NCBI RefSeq assembly: GCF_000015165.1
Contig: NC_009485.1
Location: 5,599,501-5,663,500, forward strand
Direction: 5' to 3'
Source of the DNA: Bradyrhizobium sp. BTAi1
GTDB taxonomy: Bacteria; Pseudomonadota; Alphaproteobacteria; Rhizobiales; Xanthobacteraceae
Length of the DNA stretch: 64,000 bases
Below, one piece after another: positions 26,393-34,290 of the stretch; within the stretch, counting starts at the first letter, position 1, and each line of letters begins with the position of its first letter. The notes beneath the pieces are model-generated. The model did no database searches and was not told the DNA's origin. It was given only the letters and a program-made list of their open reading frames with translations. The position numbers and the translations under genes are program-made.

Positions 26393-27793
26393 CTATTGCT
26401 GCTGGTCGATCACCTGCACCACCTTCTGGTCGCGGGGGTCGACCAGCACGACCTGATCGCCGATCGCCAGATATTGGTAGTTGGCGAGCTCCGGATTGGC
26501 GCGGGCGAGCTCGTCGGGCACGCGACGCAGGCTCAGGCAGCTCGCGCCGGACGAAGAGGACGACGATGTGGTCGAGCCCACCGTGCTGGTCTCGGTGGCG
26601 GCGCGGCGCAGGATCTGGCGCTGGTCGTCCGACAGCACGATACGGGTCGAGCCCACGCCATAGCCGCCGCGATCGTAGCCCCGATCAGCGCGCATGCCGT
26701 TCTGCGGGATGATGTCGACGATCTCGCGGCTGCGCGGATCGACGATCGCGATCTCGTCATGCACGACGGTGTACTCGTAGCCGCGATATTCCGGCACGAT
26801 GGTCACGATGTCCGACGGCAGCGGACGCGGCCGGACGCGTTCCGGCAGGCGCTCGCCGACATTGATGCGGATGTCGACATTGGTCCGCGCCTGATCGAAG
26901 TCGTGATCGCGCTTGAGCTGATCGACCACGCGGGTCTTCTGCTGCGCGTTGACGGAGACCTGCGTGCTGGAGCGGTTGGCGCCGGGCTGGGCTGGATTGT
27001 TGGCCTGTCCGGTCGCATTCTGCTGACGTGTGTCGGCCGTGGTCGAACCCGGCTGCTGGTTCTGCTGCGCGGTGGAAGCCTTGTCCGCGCCAGTCGGCTG
27101 ATTGGCCTGCTTGTTGCGGTCAGTCGACTGCTTGTCCGTCGCCTGCTTGCCGGCCGCTTGGTCGGAGGTGCCGGGCTTGCGCTCGTCCTGGCTCTGCCGG
27201 TTCTTGTCGGCACCGTTGCGGTCGTTGCGATCGGCTTCGCGATCCGACTTGCGCTCCGTCGCGCCCGATTTGGTTTCGGCGGCGCGGTCCTCGCCCTTGC
27301 GCTGATCCTCGGCGCGTCCCTGCTGCGGCTTGGACTCCGCCTTGGTCTTGCTGTCCGGCTGCTTGTCAGCCTGCTTGCTGTCGGTTGCCGACTTCGTCTC
27401 GGCGCTCTCCTTGGCGTCGCGGCCGCGCTCGGCGGCAGCTGGCCCGCGCTCGCCCTTGCTTTCGGCGCTCTGCTTCGCATCAGGCGCCGACCGTTCCGAG
27501 GAACGCTCCGAGGAACGCTCCTGGGCCTGCTCGCGGCCCGCCGCGGAGGACGGCTCGCCCCGGCGCGGCTCCTGAGCGCTCTGCCGCGTCTCGGATGCGC
27601 CGCGTTCAGCAGCCGCGGCGCCGCCGCCTTTGACCTCGCCTTTGGCTTCGCTGCCGGGCCGAGTCGCCTCGCGCGCCGTGGGAGCGGCAGCACCGCCCTC
27701 GCGCTTCGTGTCCGATTGCGCCGATGCAGCACCTGATGCCGTGCCGATCGCCAGGATGATCGCGGCCGTTCCCAGCCAATGTTTCGTCGTCAT
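26393..27793 (-). CDS. Secreted DUF1236 protein with long low-complexity region
   Basis: 466 residues. A signal peptide (LGTAAIILAIGTASGAASAQ) is followed by about 270 residues of Lys/Glu/Gln/Ser/Ala-rich sequence with short repeats such as SSERSSERS and no predicted fold. Two DUF1236-like units follow, around YRGYEYTVVHDEIAIVDPRS and NYQYLAIGDQVVLVDPRDQ. DUF1236 proteins are common exported proteins of rhizobia with unknown function. The charged region may be an extended periplasmic or surface stalk. Confidence 0.85.
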   Translation of the reverse strand: MTTKHWLGTAAIILAIGTASGAASAQSDTKREGGAAAPTAREATRPGSEAKGEVKGGGAAAAERGASETRQSAQEPRRGEPSSAAGREQAQERSSERSSERSAPDAKQSAESKGERGPAAAERGRDAKESAETKSATDSKQADKQPDSKTKAESKPQQGRAEDQRKGEDRAAETKSGATERKSDREADRNDRNGADKNRQSQDERKPGTSDQAAGKQATDKQSTDRNKQANQPTGADKASTAQQNQQPGSTTADTRQQNATGQANNPAQPGANRSSTQVSVNAQQKTRVVDQLKRDHDFDQARTNVDIRINVGERLPERVRPRPLPSDIVTIVPEYRGYEYTVVHDEIAIVDPRSREIVDIIPQNGMRADRGYDRGGYGVGSTRIVLSDDQRQILRRAATETSTVGSTTSSSSSSGASCLSLRRVPDELARANPELANYQYLAIGDQVVLVDPRDQKVVQVIDQQQ

Positions 27794-27977
27794 AAGAGAA
27801 CCTCCTTGGTTCCCTGCCCCACTCGCGGGCGGACAACGCGAACAGCCGCTCGGCGTTGCCGGGCGGCGCGAGAAAAAACTGCGGAACGATTTCGATGAAC
27901 GGCGTCTTCATCGACCGCCAAGAACCGCCTGCGGCCGCGCGGGCCGCCGCTCTATGGAGCGGCAGCGTTCGCACGCC

Positions 27978-28544
27978 TTACCGCGACGACGGGCCGAGCA
28001 GGGCCATGACGGGAATGGCAAACTGGGCAAAGTTGGCGGTGCTGCCCGTTTCGCTGCTCGCCGTGCTGATCAGACTTGCGCTGCCCTTTGCGCCAAACAG
28101 GACGCCGCTGACCTGATATTCCTTGGTCCCATCCGGCGCCACCTTCAGACGGCGCACCCGGAACACCCGCGGCACGCCGGTGCCGTTGTCGCCCTCCACG
28201 CGCAGAATTGTGGTCTTCTGGCCGGGCACGCGCTGGTCCAGCAGCTTGACCGTCTGTTCCTGTGACGCGCGGAATTGCTCGATCGTCAAGGTCGTGTTGG
28301 GCGCATAGAGCCGATAGCTCACTTTCGAGCCCGGGCCGCATTTGGCATCCTCGCACAGGAAGAAGGTCACGTCGGTGCCGTTCGGTCGCTGTGGTGTCCA
28401 GCCGCGCACAGCCACCGGCTGACTCGGCGCAGCAGGCGACGGAGTCTCAGCCCGGACGGCATCGAGGCCCGGGACGGCCAAGAGCAACATCAGAACGAAA
28501 GGCCAGCGCAGAGTGCGCCGGGTAGCAGGCAGCGTCGACATCAA
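27978..28544 (-). CDS. Secreted protein of unknown function (weak IalB-like features)
   Basis: 188 residues with an N-terminal signal peptide (WPFVLMLLLAVPGLDAVRAE). The mature part has a Cys pair in FLCEDAKCGPGSK and a beta-rich remainder ending SLISTASSETGST. Size and secretion recall invasion-associated locus B proteins, but I cannot confirm the family. It lies 151 nt after purQ on the same strand but is unlikely to act in purine synthesis. Confidence 0.65.
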   Translation of the reverse strand: MMSTLPATRRTLRWPFVLMLLLAVPGLDAVRAETPSPAAPSQPVAVRGWTPQRPNGTDVTFFLCEDAKCGPGSKVSYRLYAPNTTLTIEQFRASQEQTVKLLDQRVPGQKTTILRVEGDNGTGVPRVFRVRRLKVAPDGTKEYQVSGVLFGAKGSASLISTASSETGSTANFAQFAIPVMALLGPSSR

Positions 28545-28695
28545 GGCACCGTCGGGATCAAGGCAAGGGCGGAGGTCATGGACGATCCAAAGTTGGAGGA
28601 ACGTCCCTCATCCCTCCGCCGCCAATCGATCGTTTGTTGGTCCGGCTGCCGAGCGTCCCGCCCCGGACGTGACGGGCGCTGCTGCTGAGAGAGGA

Positions 28696-29397
28696 TCAGG
28701 CCGCGCGGTCGAGATGCGCGACGAGGCCGGCGAACAGGCCGCGGCCGTCGGTGCAGCCCATGATGTCCTCGACGTGATTCTCGGGATGCGGCATCATGCC
28801 GAGCACATTGCCGCTCTCGTTGACGATGCCGGCGATGGAATGCGCGGCGCCGTTGATGTTGCTGAGGTCGCCGACCTCGCCATCGGCCGAGCAGTAACGA
28901 TACAGCACGCGCCCATCACCATTGAGCCGCTTCAACGTCTCTTCATCGGCCGCGTAATTGCCCTCGCCATGGGCGACCGGCACGCGGATGACCTGGCCGG
29001 CATTGTAGCCGCGGGTGAACGGCGAGTCCGAGCGCTCGACGCGCAGATGCACGTCCTTGCAGATGAACTTCAGCCGGTCGTTGCGCATCAGCACGCCCGG
29101 CAGCAGGCCCGACTCGCACAGGATCTGGAAGCCGTTGCAGACGCCGAGCACGAGGCCACCCTTGGCGGCGTGATCGCGCACCGCATCCATCACCGGCGCC
29201 CGCGCGGCGATCGCGCCACAGCGCAGATAATCGCCATAGGAGAAGCCGCCGGGCACCACGACGAGGTCGGTTCCCTTCGGCAGCGCCGTCTCGGCGTGCC
29301 AGACCATCGCCGGCTCATGGCCGGAGATCATGCGCAAGGCCCGCGCCATGTCGCGTTCGCGGTTGATGCCTGGGAAGACGAGGACGGCGGATTTCAT
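28696..29397 (-). CDS. purQ: Phosphoribosylformylglycinamidine synthase subunit PurQ
   Basis: 233 residues. Class I glutamine amidotransferase that supplies ammonia to PurL. The nucleophile is in VLGVCNGFQIL; His and Glu are in MMPHPENHVED; N-terminal VLVFPGINRERDMARAL and VVPGGFSYGDYLRCGAI are typical. It starts 3 nt after the stop of a 59-codon reading frame that follows purS, so purC-purS-orf59-purQ reads as one transcript. Confidence 0.97.
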   Translation of the reverse strand: MKSAVLVFPGINRERDMARALRMISGHEPAMVWHAETALPKGTDLVVVPGGFSYGDYLRCGAIAARAPVMDAVRDHAAKGGLVLGVCNGFQILCESGLLPGVLMRNDRLKFICKDVHLRVERSDSPFTRGYNAGQVIRVPVAHGEGNYAADEETLKRLNGDGRVLYRYCSADGEVGDLSNINGAAHSIAGIVNESGNVLGMMPHPENHVEDIMGCTDGRGLFAGLVAHLDRAA

Positions 29398-29400
29398 GTT

Positions 29401-29580
29401 CTACGTGCTTGCTCGAGAATGATCCCCTCGCAGCGTCGCGAGAGTATGTGAGTCTGACGAGAGCTCCCGGTTCAACGCTCGCACACCAGCAAGCAGCTCA
29501 TCGACTGAAGCTTCGACCCGGACCAGATCACGCGAGACCTCAAGCACCAGCTCGTAGATCTCGCGGTCGGTCACGACCAT
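29401..29580 (-). CDS. 59-residue protein between purS and purQ, unknown
   Basis: Small frame starting MVVTDREIYELVLEVSRDLV and ending in HSRAST. Its ATG lies 3 nt after the purS stop and its stop 3 nt before the purQ start, exactly filling the gap. Spacing of hydrophobic residues (I, L, V, V, L, V, V, L, L, V, L) in the first 40 residues suggests an amphipathic helix or coiled coil. No named family is recognised. A role in the FGAM synthase complex is speculation from position only. Confidence 0.55.
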   Translation of the reverse strand: MVVTDREIYELVLEVSRDLVRVEASVDELLAGVRALNRELSSDSHTLATLRGDHSRAST

Positions 29581-29583
29581 CGC

Positions 29584-29826
29584 CTACCCCAACAGCTCCA
29601 CCCGGTAATTCTCGATCACCGTATTGGCGAGCAGCTTGTCGGCGGCGGCTTTCAGCGCCGCCTCCGCCTTGGCCTTGTCGTCGCCTGCGAGCTCGATGTC
29701 GAACACCTTGCCCTGGCGCACGCTGGCGACGCCGTCGACGCCGAGCGACTTGAGGGCGCCCTCGATCGCCTTACCCTGGGGATCGAGGATGCCGGATTTC
29801 AGCGTCACCGTGACACGCGCTTTCAC
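29584..29826 (-). CDS. purS: Phosphoribosylformylglycinamidine synthase subunit PurS
   Basis: 80 residues. Small structural subunit that bridges PurL and PurQ. MKARVTVTLKSGILDPQGKAI and VRQGKVFDIEL are the standard PurS sequence. It lies 13 nt after purC and 3 nt before the 59-codon frame. Confidence 0.97.
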   Translation of the reverse strand: MKARVTVTLKSGILDPQGKAIEGALKSLGVDGVASVRQGKVFDIELAGDDKAKAEAALKAAADKLLANTVIENYRVELLG

Positions 29827-29839
29827 GTCTTGCTTCCCT

Positions 29840-30607
29840 TTAGCTCTTGACCAGGACCGGGCCGGAGCCCGCCGGACGCTCGTTCTCCATCAGGATGCCG
29901 AGCCGCTTGGCGACCTCGGTATAGGCCTCCAGAAGGCCGCCAAGATCACGACGGAAGCGGTCCTTGTCGAGCTTCTCGTTCGACTTGATGTCCCACAGCC
30001 GGCAGGAATCGGGGGAAATCTCGTCGGCGACGATGATCCGCATCATCTCGTTCTCGAACAGCCGGCCGCATTCCATCTTGAAATCGACCAGACGGATGCC
30101 GATGCCGAGGAAAAGCCCGGTCAGGAAGTCGTTGACGCGAATGGCCAGCGCCATGATGTCGTCGATCTCCTGGGGAGTAGCCCAGCCGAACGCCGTGATG
30201 TGCTCCTCCGACACCATGGGGTCGTTGAGCTGGTCGTTCTTGTAATAGAATTCGATGATCGAACGCGGCAGCTGGGTGCCTTCCTCGATGCCGAGGCGCT
30301 GCGAAAGCGAGCCCGCCGCCACATTGCGCACCACGACCTCGAGCGGCACGATCTCGACCTCGCGAATCAACTGCTCGCGCATGTTGAGCCGGCGGATGAA
30401 GTGGGTCGGCACCCCGATGTCGTTGAGGTGCTGAAACAGGTACTCCGAGATGCGGTTGTTGAGGACGCCCTTGCCTTCGATCACCTGGTGCTTCTTGGCA
30501 TTGAAGGCGGTGGCGTCGTCCTTGAAGTGCTGGATCAGGGTGCCGGGCTCGGGACCTTCGTAAAGGACCTTGGCCTTGCCTTCATAAATGCGACGCCGAC
30601 GGCTCAT
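29840..30607 (-). CDS. purC: Phosphoribosylaminoimidazole-succinocarboxamide synthase
   Basis: 255 residues. Makes SAICAR from CAIR, aspartate and ATP. RRIYEGKAKVLYEGPEPGTL, VVRNVAAGSLSQRLG, IEFYYKNDQLNDPMV and DFKMECGR are SAICAR synthetase motifs. The ATG at 30607 gives MSRRRRIYEGKAKV; an ATG 30 nt upstream is possible. It is the first gene of the purC-purS-orf59-purQ unit. Confidence 0.96.
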   Translation of the reverse strand: MSRRRRIYEGKAKVLYEGPEPGTLIQHFKDDATAFNAKKHQVIEGKGVLNNRISEYLFQHLNDIGVPTHFIRRLNMREQLIREVEIVPLEVVVRNVAAGSLSQRLGIEEGTQLPRSIIEFYYKNDQLNDPMVSEEHITAFGWATPQEIDDIMALAIRVNDFLTGLFLGIGIRLVDFKMECGRLFENEMMRIIVADEISPDSCRLWDIKSNEKLDKDRFRRDLGGLLEAYTEVAKRLGILMENERPAGSGPVLVKS

Positions 30608-30919
30608 TGGGATGTACCGTGTTTTGTTGAAATCCATGAAATGGTGGGCTCCGGATGACTTTGGACAGGACCACGACGGAGCTGCCGCGAGGGCCTGGAT
30701 TCTGACGGAAACAGAACAGGAACCGGGCCTGTGGGAAACCTATCCCATTGGTGTCCCGAGCACAATCGATCCAGACCACGGAAGCGGAGTTTTACCGCCC
30801 TTCCCTGCGGCCTCGTGCCCGTTGTATTGACAAGGTGTTCCAATTATTTAGGCGTGCGGCCACCGCCCCGCAACCGCCTGCGCGGTTAACCCTTTTCGGC
30901 AACACTGGAAGTTCCGGCT
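30608..30919. other. Divergent intergenic region purC / zeta subunit gene
   Basis: About 310 bp without a credible gene. It must hold the promoter of the purine unit (minus) and of the DUF1476 gene (plus). A TTGACA stands at 30827-30832 on the plus strand, but no good -10 element follows at normal spacing. No riboswitch-like structure was recognised. Confidence 0.45.
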
Positions 30920-31240
30920 ATGACCACGTTCGACAAGCGCGAGGACGCGTTCGAGAAGCAATTCGCTCATGACGAGGAATTGAAATTCAAGGCGGAAGCC
31001 CGCCGCAACAAGCTCCTCGGCCTCTGGGCCGCCGAAAAGCTCGGCAAGAGCGGCGCTGACGCCGATGCCTATGCCAAGGAGGTCGTCGCGGCCGATTTCG
31101 AGGAAGCGGGCGACGCCGACGTGCTGCGCAAGGTGCTCGGCGATCTCTCCGCCAAGGGCGCGGCCGTGACCGAGGCCGAGGTCCGCGCCAAGATGAGCGA
31201 GTTGCTGGCGACCGCGGTCGCCCAGATCAAGGCGGGATAA
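30920..31240 (+). CDS. F1F0-ATPase inhibitor zeta subunit (DUF1476 family)
   Basis: 106 residues, helical and charged. MTTFDKREDAFEKQFAHDEE followed by LKFKAEARRNKLLGLWAAEKLG is the DUF1476 consensus. Family knowledge: in Paracoccus the zeta subunit uses its N-terminal segment to block rotation of the F1 motor. The N-terminal inhibitory stretch is intact here. A monocistronic gene divergent from purC. Confidence 0.93.
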   Translation: MTTFDKREDAFEKQFAHDEELKFKAEARRNKLLGLWAAEKLGKSGADADAYAKEVVAADFEEAGDADVLRKVLGDLSAKGAAVTEAEVRAKMSELLATAVAQIKAG

Positions 31241-31259
31241 TCGCCCTGCGACGGAACGG

Positions 31260-31646
31260 CTATTTGATGCTGATCTGAAAATTCATCGCGCCGTTCACGT
31301 TAAAGCCCTCCTGCTGCTGCTGGCCGTACTGCCGGTTGATGTTGGTGCTGACCGACTCCATCCGGCAGTCCTTGGCGAGGACCTCGCGCAAGAGGTCGCA
31401 TTCGCGCGCCGCCATCTCGTACACCGTGCGGCGCGCGCGATCGCGCAGTTTCTGGGCCTCGTCGCCGTCTCCGGTCGGCCCTGCGACGAAGAAGTTCACT
31501 GAACTCTGGACCCGTACAAGACCTTCCTGACGCGGGCTGGCGCCGGCTTGTTCGACAATGATGCGCTGTCCCTGTGCCTGGCTTGCGGCAGGTGCAACGA
31601 CAAGCAAAGCGATTGCAGCAGCAAGCGAGAATTGAAGGCGCGGCAT
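31260..31646 (-). CDS. Secreted protein of unknown function (SIMPL-like C-terminus)
   Basis: About 128 residues from the ATG at 31646, which has GGAG 6 nt upstream. A signal peptide (LQFSLAAAIALLVVAPAASQ) is followed by a helix with two Cys (ECDLLREVLAKDC) and a tail MESVSTNINRQYG...MNFQISIK that recalls the last strands of SIMPL/DUF541 domains. The two Cys probably form a disulfide. Convergent with the zeta-subunit gene. Confidence 0.65.
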   Translation of the reverse strand: MPRLQFSLAAAIALLVVAPAASQAQGQRIIVEQAGASPRQEGLVRVQSSVNFFVAGPTGDGDEAQKLRDRARRTVYEMAARECDLLREVLAKDCRMESVSTNINRQYGQQQQEGFNVNGAMNFQISIK

Positions 31647-31823
31647 TCGATACTCCGACATTGAGGTGGCGCGTTCATCTCCTATCAATTGCGGATTGCA
31701 GATTGACGAATCGACATGCTGTCAAACTCATCGGCCACTTCAGTCTCGCTTAACCACGTCGACGTCACGCAACCGAGCGGCCAATAGAGTCCCCCTATTC
31801 GCCGCTCCCTATTCGCCCCTGGC

Positions 31824-32312
31824 TCACTCTTCCTTGAAGCCGTACTCCGGCACGTTGCCGCTGGCGCCGTAATATTTGTAGGGCAGGAACTTGCCCGACA
31901 TCGTGATCTTGACCCGGTCGCCCTTGGCATTGGGCAGGCGCTCCATCACCATGTCGAAATCGATCGCCGACATGATGCCATCGCCGAACTCCTCCTGGAT
32001 CAGCTCCTTCCAGGCCGGACCGTTGATCATCACGAGCTCATAGAAGCGATAGATCAAAGGATCGGTCGGCGGCATCTGCACGCCCTCGCCGCGCATCGGC
32101 GTCTCGTTCAGCATCGCGATCTCGGACTTCGACAGGCCGAACAGCTCGCCGGCATTCGCGGCCTGCGGCTTCGTCAGCTTCATCTGGCCAAGAATGGCGC
32201 CGACGATCAGCACCTCGGAATAGCCGCCGATCTTTTCGCAGATGTACTTCCAGCTCCAGCCCTTCTCGCGCTTGATGTCGAGCAGCTTCTCGGTGAGGTC
32301 GGATCGCTTCAT
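31824..32312 (-). CDS. cynS: Cyanase (cyanate hydratase)
   Basis: 162 residues. Cyanate plus bicarbonate gives ammonia and CO2. The catalytic set Arg 89, Glu 92 (IYRFYELV) and Ser 115 (GIMSAIDFD) keeps the spacing of the E. coli enzyme (96, 99, 122). N-terminal SWKYICEKIGGYSEVLI is the helix-turn-helix-like domain and KITMSGKFLPYKYYG the dimer-forming end. It follows the nitrate/cyanate-type ABC transporter genes by 47 nt on the same strand, which supports cyanate as the transported substrate. Confidence 0.97.
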   Translation of the reverse strand: MKRSDLTEKLLDIKREKGWSWKYICEKIGGYSEVLIVGAILGQMKLTKPQAANAGELFGLSKSEIAMLNETPMRGEGVQMPPTDPLIYRFYELVMINGPAWKELIQEEFGDGIMSAIDFDMVMERLPNAKGDRVKITMSGKFLPYKYYGASGNVPEYGFKEE

Positions 32313-32359
32313 GCTTGGTCTCCCTTGCTGGGCCTTCGTTGACGGGTTTCTTCTGATTG

Positions 32360-33262
32360 TCAGCGCGCGACCGCCTGCGGCGCATCGCTGTCGACCGGCT
32401 TGGATGCGACGATCGTCGGCTCCGTCCGGCCGATCTTCACCACCGGCACCTTGCGCGGATCATGATCCGGCGTCTCGGCGGTGAAGATCTTGCTGCGGCT
32501 GACCAGGAAGTCGATGATGTGGTTGCGCAGCGCGTAATACAGCGGATGGCGATGCAGGTCACCGCGCAGCCGGTCTTTCGGCAGCGGATTCTCGACGATC
32601 TCGGCCAGGACAGCACCGGGCCCATTGGTCATCAGCACGATCTTGTCGGCGAGATAGATCGCCTCATCCACGTCGTGGGTGATCATGAACACGGTCTGGC
32701 CGGTCTCGACGCAGATGCGCCGGACCTCGTCCTGCAAGGTGCCGCGCGTCAGCGCGTCCAGCGCCGAGAACGGCTCGTCCATCAGCATGATCTTCGGCGT
32801 GATCGACAGCGCCCGGGCAATGCCGACGCGCTGCTTCATGCCGCCGGACAGTTCGGACGGCCGCTTGTGCTCGGAGCCTGCGAGGCCAACCAGCTCGATA
32901 TATTTGAGCGCATGCGCCTTGACCTTGGCGCGATCCCATCTGCGCCATTTCGACGAGATCGCATAGGCGACATTGCCGAGCACCGTCCGCCACGGCAACA
33001 GCGCATGGCTCTGGAAGATCACGGCGCGGTCGAGGCTCGGTCCCTCGATGGCCTGGCCGTCGACAATGACAGCGCCCTCGCTCGGCACATCCAGCCCGGC
33101 CAGGATGTTGAGCACGGTGGTCTTGCCACAGCCGGAATGCCCGATCACGCAGACGAACTCGCCGCGGGCCATGCCGAGCCACAGATTCTCGAAGATCGTC
33201 GTGCTGCGCGCGCCGTCGTAGCGCTTGGCGATGCCTTCGATCGAGATGAACTTGTCGGTCAT
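32360..33262 (-). CDS. ABC transporter ATP-binding protein, nitrate/cyanate type
   Basis: 300 residues of the NrtD/CynD/TauB class. Walker A GHSGCGKTT, signature LSGGMKQRVGIARAL, Walker B ILMDEPFSALDALTRG and switch His in ITHDVDEAIYLAD are intact. The C-terminal 50 residues are an extra tail beyond the nucleotide-binding domain (VSRSKIFTAETPDHDPRKVP). It lies 7 nt after the permease gene and 47 nt before cynS. Confidence 0.92.
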   Translation of the reverse strand: MTDKFISIEGIAKRYDGARSTTIFENLWLGMARGEFVCVIGHSGCGKTTVLNILAGLDVPSEGAVIVDGQAIEGPSLDRAVIFQSHALLPWRTVLGNVAYAISSKWRRWDRAKVKAHALKYIELVGLAGSEHKRPSELSGGMKQRVGIARALSITPKIMLMDEPFSALDALTRGTLQDEVRRICVETGQTVFMITHDVDEAIYLADKIVLMTNGPGAVLAEIVENPLPKDRLRGDLHRHPLYYALRNHIIDFLVSRSKIFTAETPDHDPRKVPVVKIGRTEPTIVASKPVDSDAPQAVAR

Positions 33263-33269
33263 GGCTCGC

Positions 33270-34109
33270 CTACTCCGGAAACGTCACGAGCCGCGACACG
33301 CGGGCCAGGATCTGGTCCAGCACCATGCCGACGACGCCGATCAGCAGGATCGCGATGATCACGTTGGTGATCGAGAGATTGTTCCACTCGTTCCAGACGA
33401 AGTAGCCGATGCCGGTGCCGCCGACCAGCATCTCGGCGGCGACGATGACGAGCCAGGCGATGCCGATCGAGATTCGCATGCCCGTGAGGATGGTCGGCGC
33501 CGCCGCCGGCAGGATAACGGTGAAGGCACGGCGGACATTGCCGACCTCGAGCGTGCGCGCGACGTTGATCCACTCCTTGCGGACGCTGGCGACGCCGAAG
33601 GCGGTGTTGATCAGCATCGGCCACACCGAGCAGATGAAGATCACGAAGATCGCCGACAGGCTCGAATCCTTGATCGTGTAGAGCGCCAGCGGCATCCAGG
33701 CGAGCGGTGAGATCGGCTTCATGATCTGGATGAACGGATCGAGGGCCTTGCTCATCAAGGGCGACATGCCGATCAGAAAGCCGAGCGGGATCGCGATCGC
33801 GACCGCGATCAGATAGCCCAGCATCACCCGCCCGAGCGAGAAGGCGAGCTGGATGCCGAGCCCCTTGTCGTTCGGCCCGTTATCATAGAACGGCCGCTTC
33901 AGATGCTCCCACAGCTTGGCGCCGACATCGAGCGGCCCGGGCATCGCCGACTTGCCCTGCGTGGCGGTCATGCCCATCAGCTTGGCGTATTCGGGGCTCA
34001 TATTGGCCGCCGTCCCCGTGCTGCGCGTGGCGAGATGCCAGGCACCGAGGAAGACGGCCAGCAGTACGATCGAGACGACGGCGGCGCGCAGACGGAGGGA
34101 GGCGGTCAT
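33270..34109 (-). CDS. ABC transporter permease, nitrate/cyanate/taurine type
   Basis: 279 residues from the ATG at 34109 with GGAG upstream. About six transmembrane helices; the cytoplasmic-loop EAA-like motif lies near NVARTLEVGNVRRAFTVILP and AAPTILTGMRISIGIAWLVIV. The N-terminal periplasmic insert (residues 35-85) is typical of the NrtB branch. It forms the membrane channel with the ATPase encoded 7 nt downstream. Confidence 0.92.
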   Translation of the reverse strand: MTASLRLRAAVVSIVLLAVFLGAWHLATRSTGTAANMSPEYAKLMGMTATQGKSAMPGPLDVGAKLWEHLKRPFYDNGPNDKGLGIQLAFSLGRVMLGYLIAVAIAIPLGFLIGMSPLMSKALDPFIQIMKPISPLAWMPLALYTIKDSSLSAIFVIFICSVWPMLINTAFGVASVRKEWINVARTLEVGNVRRAFTVILPAAAPTILTGMRISIGIAWLVIVAAEMLVGGTGIGYFVWNEWNNLSITNVIIAILLIGVVGMVLDQILARVSRLVTFPE

Positions 34110-34127
34110 GCCGTCGCTCCACCCACG

Positions 34128-34253
34128 GTGTCGTCCCTGCGAACGCAGGGACCCATGGCCACCGTCGTCAGTTGATGGATAAGACAATCGCGACCGCCCC
34201 TGCCCCAAGGCAGGTCACTGCGTAGGGGTCCCCGCGTTCGCGGGGACGACACC
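34128..34253. repeat. Intergenic repeat, family C (copy 2), inside the transporter operon
   Basis: GGTGTCGTCCCTGCGAACGC at one end and GCGTTCGCGGGGACGACACC at the other form long complementary ends about 125 bp apart; each end also folds on itself (CCCTGCG AA CGCAGGG; CCCCGCGTTCGCGGGG). It lies between the substrate-binding and permease genes. Confidence 0.75.
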
Positions 34254-34290
34254 ATTGGGGAGGTCAGCAGCGCCGCGCATATCGCCCCCA

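Noticed and set aside
26396..27736. 446-codon Leu/Ala/Val-rich plus-strand frame that looks like a membrane protein
   Set aside because: It is the complement of the low-complexity region of the DUF1236 gene; hydrophobicity is a codon artefact.
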